From positions 1 through 64,000 of the forward strand of contig JAUYAB010000022.1 in assembly GCA_030693705.1 (NCBI GenBank): a stretch of DNA of 64,000 bases, in the 5' to 3' direction. The stretch's first letter is position 1. Each line of letters opens with the position of its first letter. The notes beneath the pieces are model-generated. The model was not told where the DNA came from. It saw only the letters and a list, made by a program, of their open reading frames with translations, and ran no database searches. Both the position numbers and the translations under genes were made by a program. Below, one piece after another: positions 45,101-53,604 of the stretch. This DNA comes from Ignavibacteria bacterium (GTDB lineage: Bacteria; Bacteroidota; Ignavibacteria; Ignavibacteriales; Ignavibacteriaceae).

Positions 45101-45134
45101 AAAAATTCCCGCCCCTTGAGCGGGAATTTTTCTT
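45101..45134 (+). terminator. Rho-independent terminator after kamA
   Basis: AAAATTCCCGC pairs with GCGGGAATTTT around a short loop and runs into TTCTTTT. It closes the ATP-grasp/GNAT/kamA unit. Confidence 0.85.
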
Positions 45135-45233
45135 TTAAAGAGTTACTTGATAAATAAGAAAAAGCTCAATGACTGTCAAGCTGTGTGGGAACAAGCTTTT
45201 TGTAACATAAAATAGTCATTGAAATTTAGCAAT

Positions 45234-45247
45234 AATGTAATTACATT
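45234..45247. promoter_or_regulatory. Palindromic candidate operator of mazEF
   Basis: AATGTAATTACATT is a perfect 14-bp palindrome directly before the mazE start codons. MazE-type antitoxins repress their own operon through such sites; binding here is inferred only from position. Confidence 0.4.
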
Positions 45248-45253
45248 GTGCCT

Positions 45254-45511
45254 ATGAAAACACAAGTTATTAAAATCGGTAATTCACGCGGAATTAGAAT
45301 TCCAAAATCACTCCTTGAGCAGAGCGGTCTGGGCAAAGAAGTGGATATTGAAGTTAGAGAAGATGAATTAATTGTTCGGTCAATTGATAAACCACGTAAA
45401 AACTGGGCGGAAGGTTTCCGAGCAATGGCTGAACAAAAAGATGATACCCTCTTGGATGTAAATGATTCATCAATTCAAAACCGTTGGGACAAAGAAGAGT
45501 GGGACTGGTAG
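45254..45511 (+). CDS. mazE: MazE/AbrB-like antitoxin
   Basis: 85 residues from ATG 45254; an in-frame GTG at 45248 would add two. The N-terminal swapped-hairpin AbrB domain reads VIKIGNSRGIRIPKSLLEQSG...IEVREDELIVRS. The acidic, Trp-rich tail (KDDTLLDVNDSSIQNRWDKEEWDW) is the part that usually occupies the toxin active site. The stop codon is followed at once by the mazF ATG. Both genes sit downstream of a palindromic candidate operator. Confidence 0.9.
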   Translation: MKTQVIKIGNSRGIRIPKSLLEQSGLGKEVDIEVREDELIVRSIDKPRKNWAEGFRAMAEQKDDTLLDVNDSSIQNRWDKEEWDW

Positions 45512-45835
45512 ATGATCGTAAATAGATTTGAAGTCTATCTCGTAAATCTTGATCCAACCGAAGGTTCGGAAATCAAAAAGACTCGCCCATGTTTAATTGT
45601 CTCGCCAAACGAAATGAACCGCTATATCTCAACAGTAATAGTTGCACCTATGACCACTAAAGGGAAAAATTATCCAACAAGAATAAACTGTAAATTTCAA
45701 GGTAAAGAAGGGCAAATAGTTCTGGATCAAATTAGAACGATTGATAAGTCCCGATTACATGCTTTATTAGGACAAATAGATAGAATAACGGAGCGGAAAG
45801 TATTGCGCTTGTTACAAGAGATGTTCTCTCGATAG
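45512..45835 (+). CDS. mazF: MazF/PemK-type endoribonuclease toxin
   Basis: 107 residues, a complete PemK/MazF fold: FEVYLVNLDPTEGSEIKKTRPCLIVSP (with the Arg and the conserved RPCLIV strand), TVIVAPMTTKGKNYPTRI and GQIVLDQIRTIDKSRL. It cuts mRNA (or tRNA/rRNA in some members) at short motifs when free of MazE. The gene begins immediately after the antitoxin stop codon, so translation is coupled. No truncation is seen, so it should be functional. Confidence 0.93.
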   Translation: MIVNRFEVYLVNLDPTEGSEIKKTRPCLIVSPNEMNRYISTVIVAPMTTKGKNYPTRINCKFQGKEGQIVLDQIRTIDKSRLHALLGQIDRITERKVLRLLQEMFSR

Positions 45836-45864
45836 AAAAACCGAACTTACCACTTAATTATTAC

Positions 45865-45948
45865 GCTCTTTCAGAGCTATTGTTTTGTTTGGAGTTTGTT
45901 CAATCATAGGGCTTCGCCCTATGTTGATGTGTGACGCCCTTTCAGGGC
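45865..45948. repeat. Three 5-3-5 mini-hairpins
   Basis: GCTCT-TTC-AGAGC (45865-45877), AGGGC-TTC-GCCCT (45908-45920, extended by AT on both sides) and GCCCT-TTC-AGGGC (45936-45948). The first and third lie in a direct repeat ending GCTATTGT. They have the same 5-bp stem and 3-nt loop design as the element at 13723-13892. Confidence 0.6.
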
Positions 45949-46007
45949 TATTGTATAGTATAGAGTTGTTGAGTAAAGGAAAAATAATTAAAATGGAAGA
46001 GTAGCAA

Positions 46008-46328
46008 ATGGCTAAAACAGTTAATCAAGTAATTAGGTCTCATAATAATGAAAAGATTAAACTAACCGTTGGAACGGATGACAATTTTATTTATTTAGAA
46101 GGATCAAAGAAATCTCTTAAATGGTTAGCTGAAATTATTGACGCTTATGCCGAGCAACCATTTGCGGATGATTATTGGATACGACCAAAAGGTGCAGGAA
46201 ATTCATATTTTACAAGAAAGTCAACGCATGGGATTTATATGCTAAATACCGATCTAGTGAAACCAAAGCAAAAAAAACAGAATAAAAAAGTCGACAAAAA
46301 CCATAATCAGTTGTCTTTGCCAGAGTAG
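46008..46328 (+). CDS. Small hypothetical protein
   Basis: 106 residues with no domain I can name. It reads as a compact alpha/beta protein: DDNFIYLEGSKKSLKWLAEIIDAYAEQ, then IRPKGAGNSYFTRKSTHGIYML, and a highly basic tail (KPKQKKQNKKVDKNHNQ). The block KGAGNSYF...GIYML looks conserved rather than random. Its place beside mazEF and another small gene in a repeat-rich patch suggests accessory DNA. An immunity- or antitoxin-like role is possible but unsupported. Confidence 0.6.
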   Translation: MAKTVNQVIRSHNNEKIKLTVGTDDNFIYLEGSKKSLKWLAEIIDAYAEQPFADDYWIRPKGAGNSYFTRKSTHGIYMLNTDLVKPKQKKQNKKVDKNHNQLSLPE

Positions 46329-46396
46329 CGGAAATCGTTGAGTGAACCTAATTGATTATAAACTATGCAGCGTTGATTATTGTAAATGGAGTCGAG

Positions 46397-46615
46397 ATGA
46401 ATAAAAAATTAGAAATTGAAAAACTGGCCAAAATTCTTTCGGAAGTTCACGGTCATTGTTATAGACCATTTTACGAATCAGGAGGTGAGACTTCCGAAGA
46501 ACTAAATTACAGTTGGGATAAGTTGTCAGAAAAAAGTCTCAATCTTGATGATGTTGATAAAATTTTTTTTAGAGAGATGGCAACTAAAATAATTGACGAG
46601 CTGAGAAACAAATAA
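46397..46615 (+). CDS. Small hypothetical protein
   Basis: 72 residues from ATG 46397, which has GGAG (46388-46391) 5 nt before it; the longer frame from 46352 lacks such a signal. The sequence is acidic and helical (EIEKLAKILSEVHGHCYRPFYE and SLNLDDVDKIFFREMATKII). No recognised domain. It follows another small unknown gene by about 70 nt on the same strand and precedes a 21-bp tandem array. Confidence 0.55.
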   Translation: MNKKLEIEKLAKILSEVHGHCYRPFYESGGETSEELNYSWDKLSEKSLNLDDVDKIFFREMATKIIDELRNK

Positions 46616-46669
46616 TTTTATTTCATCGATCAGAAAAATAACCTCACCTTTACAAAGAGTTTCTTCGCA

Positions 46670-46900
46670 CGAAAAGTAAACGCAAGCCCAATTTAGGTTT
46701 TTCCCATCCCACAAAAGGAAATGAGTATCCCCATTTAAGAAACACCCTCCCCGATTTAGGAAATGCGCGCCCCAATTTAGGTTTCTTCCATAACGCAAAA
46801 GGAAACAAGCATTACCATTTAAGAAACAGCCATGCAGAAGTAGGAAACTCGCACCCTAAAAAAGGGAACAAACGTCCCCATTTAAGAAACTACCAAGCAC
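46670..46900 (-). repeat. Degenerate tandem array with a strict 21-bp period (array 2)
   Basis: Eleven units, each exactly 21 bp, run from 46670 to 46900. On the plus strand the core is close to ATTTAAGAAAC or ATTTAGGAAAC followed by 10 variable bases, often ending CCCC. Read on the minus strand each core begins GTTTC (GTTTCTTAAAT), as do the cores of array 1. Copies differ strongly but the period never slips. The minus strand can be translated as a loose FLNGDxx heptad, without start signals, so no gene is called. It ends at a bidirectional terminator between convergent genes. Confidence 0.75.
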
Positions 46901-46932
46901 AAAAAAAATCCCGCCATTCAGCGGGATTTTTC
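46901..46932. terminator. Bidirectional terminator between convergent transcripts
   Basis: AAAATCCCGC (46905-46914) pairs with GCGGGATTTT (46921-46930), with a run of A on the left and T on the right, so it can work in both directions. Confidence 0.8.
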
Positions 46933-46956
46933 TTGTAAAGAATATTTCGTCAACCG

Positions 46957-47946
46957 TTAGCGGTATGAGTTTAACACTTTCATATAATTAGCGCGTTCAA
47001 ACTGGGAAGGATCGGCAACGTTTTGGTAGCTCATACTTCCACGCATCTGTTCAACTGATTCGTATTCATTTACTTCCATCCAGAATTTTAACTTACCTAA
47101 AACATCGGCTAAGTGGGGAATTCCGAATTTCAATAAACTCGACATCATCATTGTAACGTTTGCGCCAGCCATAAGCATTTTCAAAACATCTTTTTCCGTA
47201 TAGATGCCTGAAGTCGCCGCGAGATCAGCTTTAACTTTCCCATGAAGGATTGCAACCCAGCGCAACGGCAAACGCATTGCCATCGGAGTGGAAAGCAAAA
47301 CATTCGGAATAACTTCCAAATTTTCAAGATCAATATCCGGCTGATAAAAACGGTTGAATAATACTAAACCGTCCGCACCTGCTTCAACTAACTCTTTAGA
47401 AATATTTGTAATTGAAGTGAAGAATGGATGAAGCTTAACGGCAAGAGGAATTTTAACCGAAGCTTTAACCGATTTAACTATATCAATATAATCTTTTTCA
47501 ACCTCAGCGGAAGTTTTACTGCTGTCGGTAGCCATTTTATAGATGTTAAGTTCAATTGCATCTGCGCCGGCTTGTTCAATTTTCTGCGCGTAGTCAATCC
47601 AGCCGCCTGCAGATTTTCCATTCAAACTTGCGATGATAGGAATATCAACCGCTTCTTTAGCTTTACGGATGTGTTCCAAATATTCTTCCGGACCAACATG
47701 ATATTCCGATTGTTCCGGGAAATAAGTTGTGGCTTCCGCAAAACTTTCCGAATGTACGGAAGTATGATGATGCAGTTCAAGCTGCTCGTGCGTAATTTGT
47801 TCTTCGAACAAAGACCAAAGCACTACAGCCGAAGCTCCGGCGTCTTCCATCGCTTTGATGTTTTTAAGATCTTTTTGCAAAGGTCCGCCTGAAGGAACCA
47901 GCGGATTTTTTAATTCTAATCCGAGATACGTTGTTGATAAATCCAT
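46957..47946 (-). CDS. Dihydroorotate-dehydrogenase-like flavoprotein
   Basis: 329 residues, an FMN-type TIM barrel. It has [17 protein letters not shown] at the N-terminus, [47 protein letters not shown] and [11 protein letters not shown]. It resembles class 1 PyrD, but the substrate-binding Asn and the catalytic Cys/Ser loop are not in standard form, so dihydroorotate is unlikely to be its substrate. Genes of this type often follow nifJ, as here (74 nt after), so it may serve redox or amino-acid metabolism together with that enzyme. It is read from the nifJ strand. Confidence 0.85.
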   Translation of the reverse strand: MDLSTTYLGLELKNPLVPSGGPLQKDLKNIKAMEDAGASAVVLWSLFEEQITHEQLELHHHTSVHSESFAEATTYFPEQSEYHVGPEEYLEHIRKAKEAVDIPIIASLNGKSAGGWIDYAQKIEQAGADAIELNIYKMATDSSKTSAEVEKDYIDIVKSVKASVKIPLAVKLHPFFTSITNISKELVEAGADGLVLFNRFYQPDIDLENLEVIPNVLLSTPMAMRLPLRWVAILHGKVKADLAATSGIYTEKDVLKMLMAGANVTMMMSSLLKFGIPHLADVLGKLKFWMEVNEYESVEQMRGSMSYQNVADPSQFERANYMKVLNSYR

Positions 47947-47978
47947 TTGTCTATCCTTTTAATTATTTCTTAGTTCTG

Positions 47979-48005
47979 TAACGCAGAATATTATTCTGCG
48001 TTACA
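47979..48005. other. Intercistronic stem-loop between nifJ and its partner gene
   Basis: GTAACGCAGAAT pairs perfectly with ATTCTGCGTTAC around a 3-nt loop. No T-run follows on the minus strand, so it looks more like an mRNA-stabilising or processing hairpin than a terminator. Confidence 0.6.
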
Positions 48006-48020
48006 TTTTTGTATTCTTTA

Positions 48021-51000
48021 CTATTTCACTTCTTCGTTATCATCTTTTAACGCCGCCAACTGTTCATAATAATGGAATTTCTTCTTTACACCTTCCTGTG
48101 CAAGTTCCATTAATATTTCAGCCTGGTGCGGATGAGATTTCGTTAACATTTTATAACGGGTTTCCATGTACGTGTAATCTTTTAAAGGAATCTTCGGAGC
48201 TTTAGATTCAAGCTTAAATGGATTTTTTCCTTCAGCGGAAAGTAACGGGTTATAACGGTACAACGGCCAGTGTCCGGAATCTACCGCAGCTTTTTGGTTC
48301 TTCATCGCGGTTTCCATATTAATTCCGTGAGCTATACAATGGCTGTAGGCAATAATTAAAGAAGGACCGTCATACGCTTCGGCTTCTAAAATTGCGCGGA
48401 CTGTTTGTGCATCATTTGCGCCCATTGCAATTTTTGCAACGTAAACATTTCCGTAAGACATTGCGATCAAGCCCAAATCTTTTTTACCCATCACTTTACC
48501 GGAAGCGGCAAATTTTGCAACAGCTCCCATCGGTGTTGATTTTGATGCTTGTCCGCCGGTGTTTGAGTAAACTTCTGTATCGAGAACTAAAATATTTACA
48601 TTGGCGCCGGAAGCGAGTACGTGATCTAATCCGCCGTAACCGATATCGTAAGCCCAGCCGTCGCCGCCCATAATCCAAACGGATTTTTTGACAAGATAAT
48701 CTGCAAGGCTTAGTAAATGTTCAACTTCAGAGCTTTTAGGACTTGCTGAATTAGTTGTTTTGTAATCATTCAGTTTTTGTTTTAATACGGCAACGCGTTC
48801 GCGTTGTTCATAAATTCCAACTTCATCGGTTTGTACCGCGTTCATTAGCTCTTCAACTAATTCGCCGCCGATCTCTGCCGAAAGTTCTTGCAAATATTCT
48901 TTTGCTTGTTCATTGTGCTTGTTGATAGCTAGACGGAAACCATAACCGAATTCAGCGTTGTCTTCAAACAATGAATTTGACCACGCCGGTCCTCTGCCCT
49001 CTGCATTCTTTGACCACGGCGTTGTAGGCAAATTTCCGCCATAAATTGATGAACAGCCGGTTGCGTTTGCAATTACAGCTCTATCACCGAATAACTGACT
49101 GACAAGTTTAACATACGGTGTTTCACCGCAGCCTGAACAAGCGCCGGAGAATTCAAATAACGGTTCGAGGAATTGTGAATCTTTTACTTGAGCAGGATTT
49201 AATTTTTTTCTATCATATAAAGGAAGCGATTCGAAGAAGTCCCAGTTCGCTCTTTCAGTTTCACGAAGCGGAAGTTGTTCCGCCATATTAATCGCTTTAA
49301 GTTTAACTTCTTTTTTATTTTTTGCGGGACAAACATCAATACAGATTCCGCATCCGGTACAATCTTCTACAGCAACTTGTAGGCTGTACATAAGATTATC
49401 GCCGAAATCTTTTGCTTTGAATTTTACCGCTTTAAATGTTTCCGGTTTGTTTGCCAATAACGATTCGTCATAAATTTTTGCTCGAATTGTAGCATGCGGA
49501 CAAACGATAACGCATTTATTACATTGGATACAAGTATCGGCATCCCAAACAGGAACTTCGAGAGCGATGTTTCTTTTTTCAAATTTACTTGTTCCGGTTG
49601 GATAGGTTCCGTCAACCGGCATTTTGCTTACAGGAAGTGAATCTCCTTCGCCGGCGATCATTACAGCAGTAACATCACGAACGAAGTCAGGAACGTTTCC
49701 GGATACGTAAGGCATAAATTGAATTTTACTTGTAACGGTTGCAGGTACTTCTACTTCGTGCAAGTTGGCAAGCGTTTGATCAATTGCGTTGAAGTTCATT
49801 TCAACAATTTTTTCACCTTTGGCGCCGTAAGTTTTTTTAACGGAATTTTTAATAAGCGCAATTGCTTCTTCTTTCGGGAAGATGTTTGAAATTGCAAAGA
49901 AGCATGTCTGCATGATCGTGTTGATACGAGCGCCCATTCCGGTATCGTTGGCAACTTTGTATGCATCAATAATAAAGAATTTCATTTTCTTATTTACTAA
50001 ATCGCGTTGAATTTTTTCCGGAAGCGTATCCCACACTTTATCAGCCGGTTCTTGCGTATTAAGCAAGAATGTTGCTCCTGGAATTGCATCTTTCAACATA
50101 TCCATTTTTTCTAAAAAGAATTGCTGATGCGATGCGATGAAGTTCGCTTTATCAATTAAGTAAGTGGATTTTAATTCCTTTGGACCAAAGCGTAAATGCG
50201 ATGTTGTAGTTGAACCCGATTTTTTAGAATCGTAAACAAAATAACCTTGCGCGTAGTTATCAGTTCCTTCGCCAATAATTTTAATTGAATTTTTATTTGC
50301 ACCGACGGTTCCATCAGCGCCGAGACCATAAAATTTACCTTTGAATGTTTGAGGCGCTTCAACAGTGAATGCAGCGTCGTATTCCAAACTTGAGTGCATA
50401 ACGTCTTCGTTAATTCCGATTACGAAATGATTTTTTGGTCTATCTTTTTTCAATTCATCATAAACTGCTTTAACCATTCCCGGAGTAAATTCTTTAGAAG
50501 AAAGTCCGTAGCGTCCGCCGACAATTTTCGGATATGCGAACGGTAGAACGCCGTCATTAAATTGTTCGGAAATTGCGTTAACGATATCAAGATAAAGCGG
50601 GTCGCCTGCGCCCGGTTCTTTTGTCCTGTCTAAAACGGCGATTGATTTAGTTGTTTTCGGAAGTGCGTTAATGAAATGTTCAATTGAGAAAGGACGATAC
50701 AAGCGTACTTTAATAACGCCGACTTTTTCTTCTTTGTTAATTAAATATTGAACGGTTTCGTCAACAGCTTCAGCGCCGCTTCCCATCAAAATGATGATGC
50801 GTTCGGCATCCGGTGCGCCTACGTAATCAAACAAGTGATATTGTCTTCCTACGATTCCGGCAAATTTATCCATTTGCTTTTGTACGATTGCGGGACATTC
50901 GGCGTAAAATTTATTTACCGTTTCTCTTCCCTGGAAATAAACATCAGGATTTTGAGCGGTTCCGCGCATAACCGGTGCATCAGGCGTTAAGCCGCGTTTG

Positions 51001-51611
51001 CGATGCGCTAAAACCAACTCATCATCGATCATCGCTCTCATATCTTCAACGGTCAGTTGTTCAATTTTCATAACTTCGTGCGAAGTTCTAAATCCATCGA
51101 AGAAGTGAAGGAAAGGAATGCGTGATTCAAGTGTGGCAGCTTGAGCGATTAAAGCAAAATCCATAACTTCTTGAACAGAGTTTGAGCAGATCATGGCAAA
51201 ACCGGTTTGGCGTGTTGCCATAACGTCGCTGTGATCGCCAAAAATTGATAATGCCTGCGCAGCGATTGATCTTGCAGTAACATGAAAAACTGTTGCAGTT
51301 AATTCTCCGGCAATTTTGTACATGTTCGGGATCATCAAGAGTAAACCTTGAGAAGCCGTAAAAGTTGTTGTTAAAGCGCCGGTTTGCAGTGCGCCGTGTA
51401 CCGAACCGGAAGCGCCGCCTTCGCTTTGTAATTCGCTAACCAGGGGAATCGTTCCCCAAATATTTTTCTTTTGTTCGGATGCCCATTGATCCGACCATTC
51501 TCCCATAGGCGAAGAAGGAGTTATCGGGTAAATTGCGCAGACCTCATTAGTGTGGTATGCCACGTATCCGGCAGCTTCGTTTCCATCAATTGTTACTTTT
51601 TTTCGTTCCAT
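48021..51611 (-). CDS. nifJ: Pyruvate:ferredoxin (flavodoxin) oxidoreductase
   Basis: 1196 residues from ATG 51611; a TTG at 51623 is an alternative. All PFOR domains are fused: domain I (AIYPITPSSPMGEWSDQW), domain II, the gamma domain, a two-cluster ferredoxin domain with CIQCNKCVIVCP and CTGCGICIDVCP, and a C-terminal thiamine-diphosphate domain with GCGETPY, GGDGWAYDIGYGG and a further cluster cysteine in FSGACSGCGE. It oxidises pyruvate to acetyl-CoA and CO2 while reducing ferredoxin, or works in reverse for carbon fixation. This is a hallmark of anaerobic metabolism. It is the first gene of a two-gene unit. Confidence 0.97.
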   Translation of the reverse strand: MERKKVTIDGNEAAGYVAYHTNEVCAIYPITPSSPMGEWSDQWASEQKKNIWGTIPLVSELQSEGGASGSVHGALQTGALTTTFTASQGLLLMIPNMYKIAGELTATVFHVTARSIAAQALSIFGDHSDVMATRQTGFAMICSNSVQEVMDFALIAQAATLESRIPFLHFFDGFRTSHEVMKIEQLTVEDMRAMIDDELVLAHRKRGLTPDAPVMRGTAQNPDVYFQGRETVNKFYAECPAIVQKQMDKFAGIVGRQYHLFDYVGAPDAERIIILMGSGAEAVDETVQYLINKEEKVGVIKVRLYRPFSIEHFINALPKTTKSIAVLDRTKEPGAGDPLYLDIVNAISEQFNDGVLPFAYPKIVGGRYGLSSKEFTPGMVKAVYDELKKDRPKNHFVIGINEDVMHSSLEYDAAFTVEAPQTFKGKFYGLGADGTVGANKNSIKIIGEGTDNYAQGYFVYDSKKSGSTTTSHLRFGPKELKSTYLIDKANFIASHQQFFLEKMDMLKDAIPGATFLLNTQEPADKVWDTLPEKIQRDLVNKKMKFFIIDAYKVANDTGMGARINTIMQTCFFAISNIFPKEEAIALIKNSVKKTYGAKGEKIVEMNFNAIDQTLANLHEVEVPATVTSKIQFMPYVSGNVPDFVRDVTAVMIAGEGDSLPVSKMPVDGTYPTGTSKFEKRNIALEVPVWDADTCIQCNKCVIVCPHATIRAKIYDESLLANKPETFKAVKFKAKDFGDNLMYSLQVAVEDCTGCGICIDVCPAKNKKEVKLKAINMAEQLPLRETERANWDFFESLPLYDRKKLNPAQVKDSQFLEPLFEFSGACSGCGETPYVKLVSQLFGDRAVIANATGCSSIYGGNLPTTPWSKNAEGRGPAWSNSLFEDNAEFGYGFRLAINKHNEQAKEYLQELSAEIGGELVEELMNAVQTDEVGIYEQRERVAVLKQKLNDYKTTNSASPKSSEVEHLLSLADYLVKKSVWIMGGDGWAYDIGYGGLDHVLASGANVNILVLDTEVYSNTGGQASKSTPMGAVAKFAASGKVMGKKDLGLIAMSYGNVYVAKIAMGANDAQTVRAILEAEAYDGPSLIIAYSHCIAHGINMETAMKNQKAAVDSGHWPLYRYNPLLSAEGKNPFKLESKAPKIPLKDYTYMETRYKMLTKSHPHQAEILMELAQEGVKKKFHYYEQLAALKDDNEEVK

Positions 51612-51917
51612 TTTCCTTACCAATATTATTAAGTTATGAGATAGTTGTTATTCAATAGAATTGTCATGAGACTAAGCCAAAAATTATACCAAAATGAATT
51701 AACAGTTTTTCGAGTGTTTTGTTAAATATATTTCCAGAATTGGCAATTATTGTTAGTGAAAAGAAAATCTTTTCTAATTTGCAAGAATAAATTATCAAAA
51801 ACCGTAATCAATTAAAAAAGTAATTTTTTCCGGCGAAGTTATTTTTGAAATTCCCTTATATATTAATATATTTGGTCAAGAAAGTGAAATAATTTAGTTA
51901 GAAAAGGTGTTTTTGAA

Positions 51918-52169
51918 ATGAAAAACGGAATTCATCCAAGTTACAGACCAGTAGTCTTTAAAGATTTTTCTTGTGATTTTGCAATTTTAACCCGTTCAAC
52001 AATTAAAAGCAGCGAAACCATTCAATGGGAAGACGGAAAGTCATATCCTTTGGTTCGCTTAGAGATTTCCAGCGGCTCACATCCATTCTTTACCGGAAAG
52101 CAGAAGTTGCTTGATACCGCAGGAAGAGTTGAAAAATTCAACAAAAAGTATGCAAAGGCAAAAAGCTAG
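51918..52169 (+). CDS. rpmE2: 50S ribosomal protein L31, type B
   Basis: 83 residues. [27 protein letters not shown]-like [28 protein letters not shown] and [12 protein letters not shown] are diagnostic of L31. The four zinc-binding Cys of type A are absent (one Cys only), so this is the zinc-independent type B form. In many bacteria that form replaces type A when zinc is scarce. Two terminators follow. The 294 nt upstream between nifJ and this gene should contain divergent promoters, but none is clear by eye. Confidence 0.95.
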   Translation: MKNGIHPSYRPVVFKDFSCDFAILTRSTIKSSETIQWEDGKSYPLVRLEISSGSHPFFTGKQKLLDTAGRVEKFNKKYAKAKS

Positions 52170-52183
52170 GTTAGGCTTTTTTT
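52160..52183 (+). terminator. Terminator overlapping the end of rpmE2
   Basis: AAAAAGC pairs with GCTTTTT, followed by more T. The rpmE2 stop codon lies in the loop. Confidence 0.7.
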
Positions 52184-52193
52184 GTTTGTTATT

Positions 52194-52227
52194 AAAAGCT
52201 ATTCACTCTTGTGCAATAGCTTTTTTT
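52194..52227 (+). terminator. Second terminator after rpmE2
   Basis: AAAAGCTATT pairs with AATAGCTTTT around an 11-nt loop and is followed by T-rich sequence. Confidence 0.75.
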
Positions 52228-52286
52228 GTTTTTAGCAGAAGTGTTATTTTGAGTTAGATTTAATTATTTGAATAGGAGCGATTGCT

Positions 52287-53552
52287 ATGGAAATCTGCAT
52301 TTTTGAAGATTTATATTTTGACAGAATTGAACCGCTAACATTCTCCCGCCCTACGTACGATTTAGTTTGCGGTATCTCATCGCTAAAAGAAAAGATTATT
52401 CGCCAATACCCGGACGCAAAAATCTCGCTTCACACGCGCCCCTATCTTGAATCGTTTCTCATTTCTAAATATTCAAATTTAAGCATCAATAAAATTGAAG
52501 ATGACGATTGTCTTTTTATTAACGGAAGAATTTTGGCTCCGGGAAATCTTTCGGAACTAATTCCTTTAAAAGATAAAACCAATAAAGTTTTCGTAAACAA
52601 AGATGATACGCTGATAGCCGCCAGGGTTTCCGGCAAAAAGTTAAGCGAAGTTAAAAGTAATATTCACGATCTCCTTTCGCTCTCAAACTTCGACGGCGTT
52701 AAGATTGAAAAGATAGATATTCCCTGCGCTAATTATGTGTGGGATTTGATAAACAACAATCACAAAGAAATGGTTAGTGATTTTTCCTTCCTTACTATGT
52801 CAAAGCAAGGACAAATGCATAACGGCAAAGTTTATGAAGGCGCTCATCTTATAGAAAAAGAAAATATTTATATCGCGGAAGGAGTGCAAATAAAGCCCGG
52901 CGCTGTGCTGGATGCTTCTCCCGGTTCGATTTATCTTGACGAAAATTCAGTTATCTTTCCCAACGCAGTAATTGAAGGTCCGGTCTATGTCGGAAAATCA
53001 AGCCAGGTAAAAAGTTGCGCGCGCATTTATGAAAATGTCAGCATCGGGAATATTTGTAAAGTTGGCGGTGAGGTTGAAGACTCAATTATTTCTCCTTTTA
53101 CAAACAAACAACATTCGGGATTTTTAGGACACGCATATCTCGGCAGTTGGGTTAACATCGGCGCGGATACCAATTGCAGCGACTTGAAAAACAACTACGG
53201 AAGTGTTAAAATGTATGTGAACGGAGAAGTGATTGATTCCGGTTCTCAATTTCTCGGTGTGATAATCGGAGATCAATCTAAAACAGCTATTAACACCATG
53301 TTTAATACCGGTTCGGTTGTTGGCTTTGCGTGCAATGTTTACGGCGCCGGATTTCCTCCAAAATATCTCCCTTCATTTTCTTGGGGCGGAAGTGATGCGG
53401 TAACTACTTATGATATTGCGCGAAGTCTTGAGACAGCTAAACGGGTTATGGCAAGAAGAAATAAAATTATGGATGAAGCCGAAGAAAAATTATTCAGAAA
53501 AATTTTCGACCTTACACAAAAAGAAAGAAGAAAAAGAGGATATCCTTATTAA
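52287..53552 (+). CDS. GlmU-family sugar-nucleotidyltransferase-like protein
   Basis: 421 residues. The N-terminal part (FEDLYFDRIEPLTFSRPTYDLVCGISSLKEKI) belongs to the alternative GlmU-like family of Bacteroidota and relatives. The usual nucleotidyltransferase G-rich loop (LxxGxGTRM) is missing, so that domain may be inactive or divergent. The C-terminal half is a left-handed beta-helix of hexapeptide turns (VFPNAVIEGPVYVGKSSQVKS, SIGNICKVGG, LGSWVNIGADTNCSDLKNNYG), as in acetyltransferase/uridylyltransferase GlmU. A role in UDP-GlcNAc-type sugar activation is likely but unproven. GAGG and the rsmB start region lie at its 3' end. Confidence 0.82.
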   Translation: MEICIFEDLYFDRIEPLTFSRPTYDLVCGISSLKEKIIRQYPDAKISLHTRPYLESFLISKYSNLSINKIEDDDCLFINGRILAPGNLSELIPLKDKTNKVFVNKDDTLIAARVSGKKLSEVKSNIHDLLSLSNFDGVKIEKIDIPCANYVWDLINNNHKEMVSDFSFLTMSKQGQMHNGKVYEGAHLIEKENIYIAEGVQIKPGAVLDASPGSIYLDENSVIFPNAVIEGPVYVGKSSQVKSCARIYENVSIGNICKVGGEVEDSIISPFTNKQHSGFLGHAYLGSWVNIGADTNCSDLKNNYGSVKMYVNGEVIDSGSQFLGVIIGDQSKTAINTMFNTGSVVGFACNVYGAGFPPKYLPSFSWGGSDAVTTYDIARSLETAKRVMARRNKIMDEAEEKLFRKIFDLTQKERRKRGYPY

Positions 53553-53604
53553 CGGAGAAATTGTAAAATTAGAAGAACATCTCGTAAAAGATATTTATTC
53601 GGGT

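Noticed and set aside
46526-46798. Minus-strand 90-residue frame with FLN heptads
   Set aside because: It is the minus-strand translation of array 2 and runs into a real plus-strand gene, with no start signal.
46957-47946. Genuine dihydroorotate dehydrogenase (pyrD)
   Set aside because: Active-site segments differ from standard PyrD and the gene is coupled to nifJ, not to pyrimidine genes.
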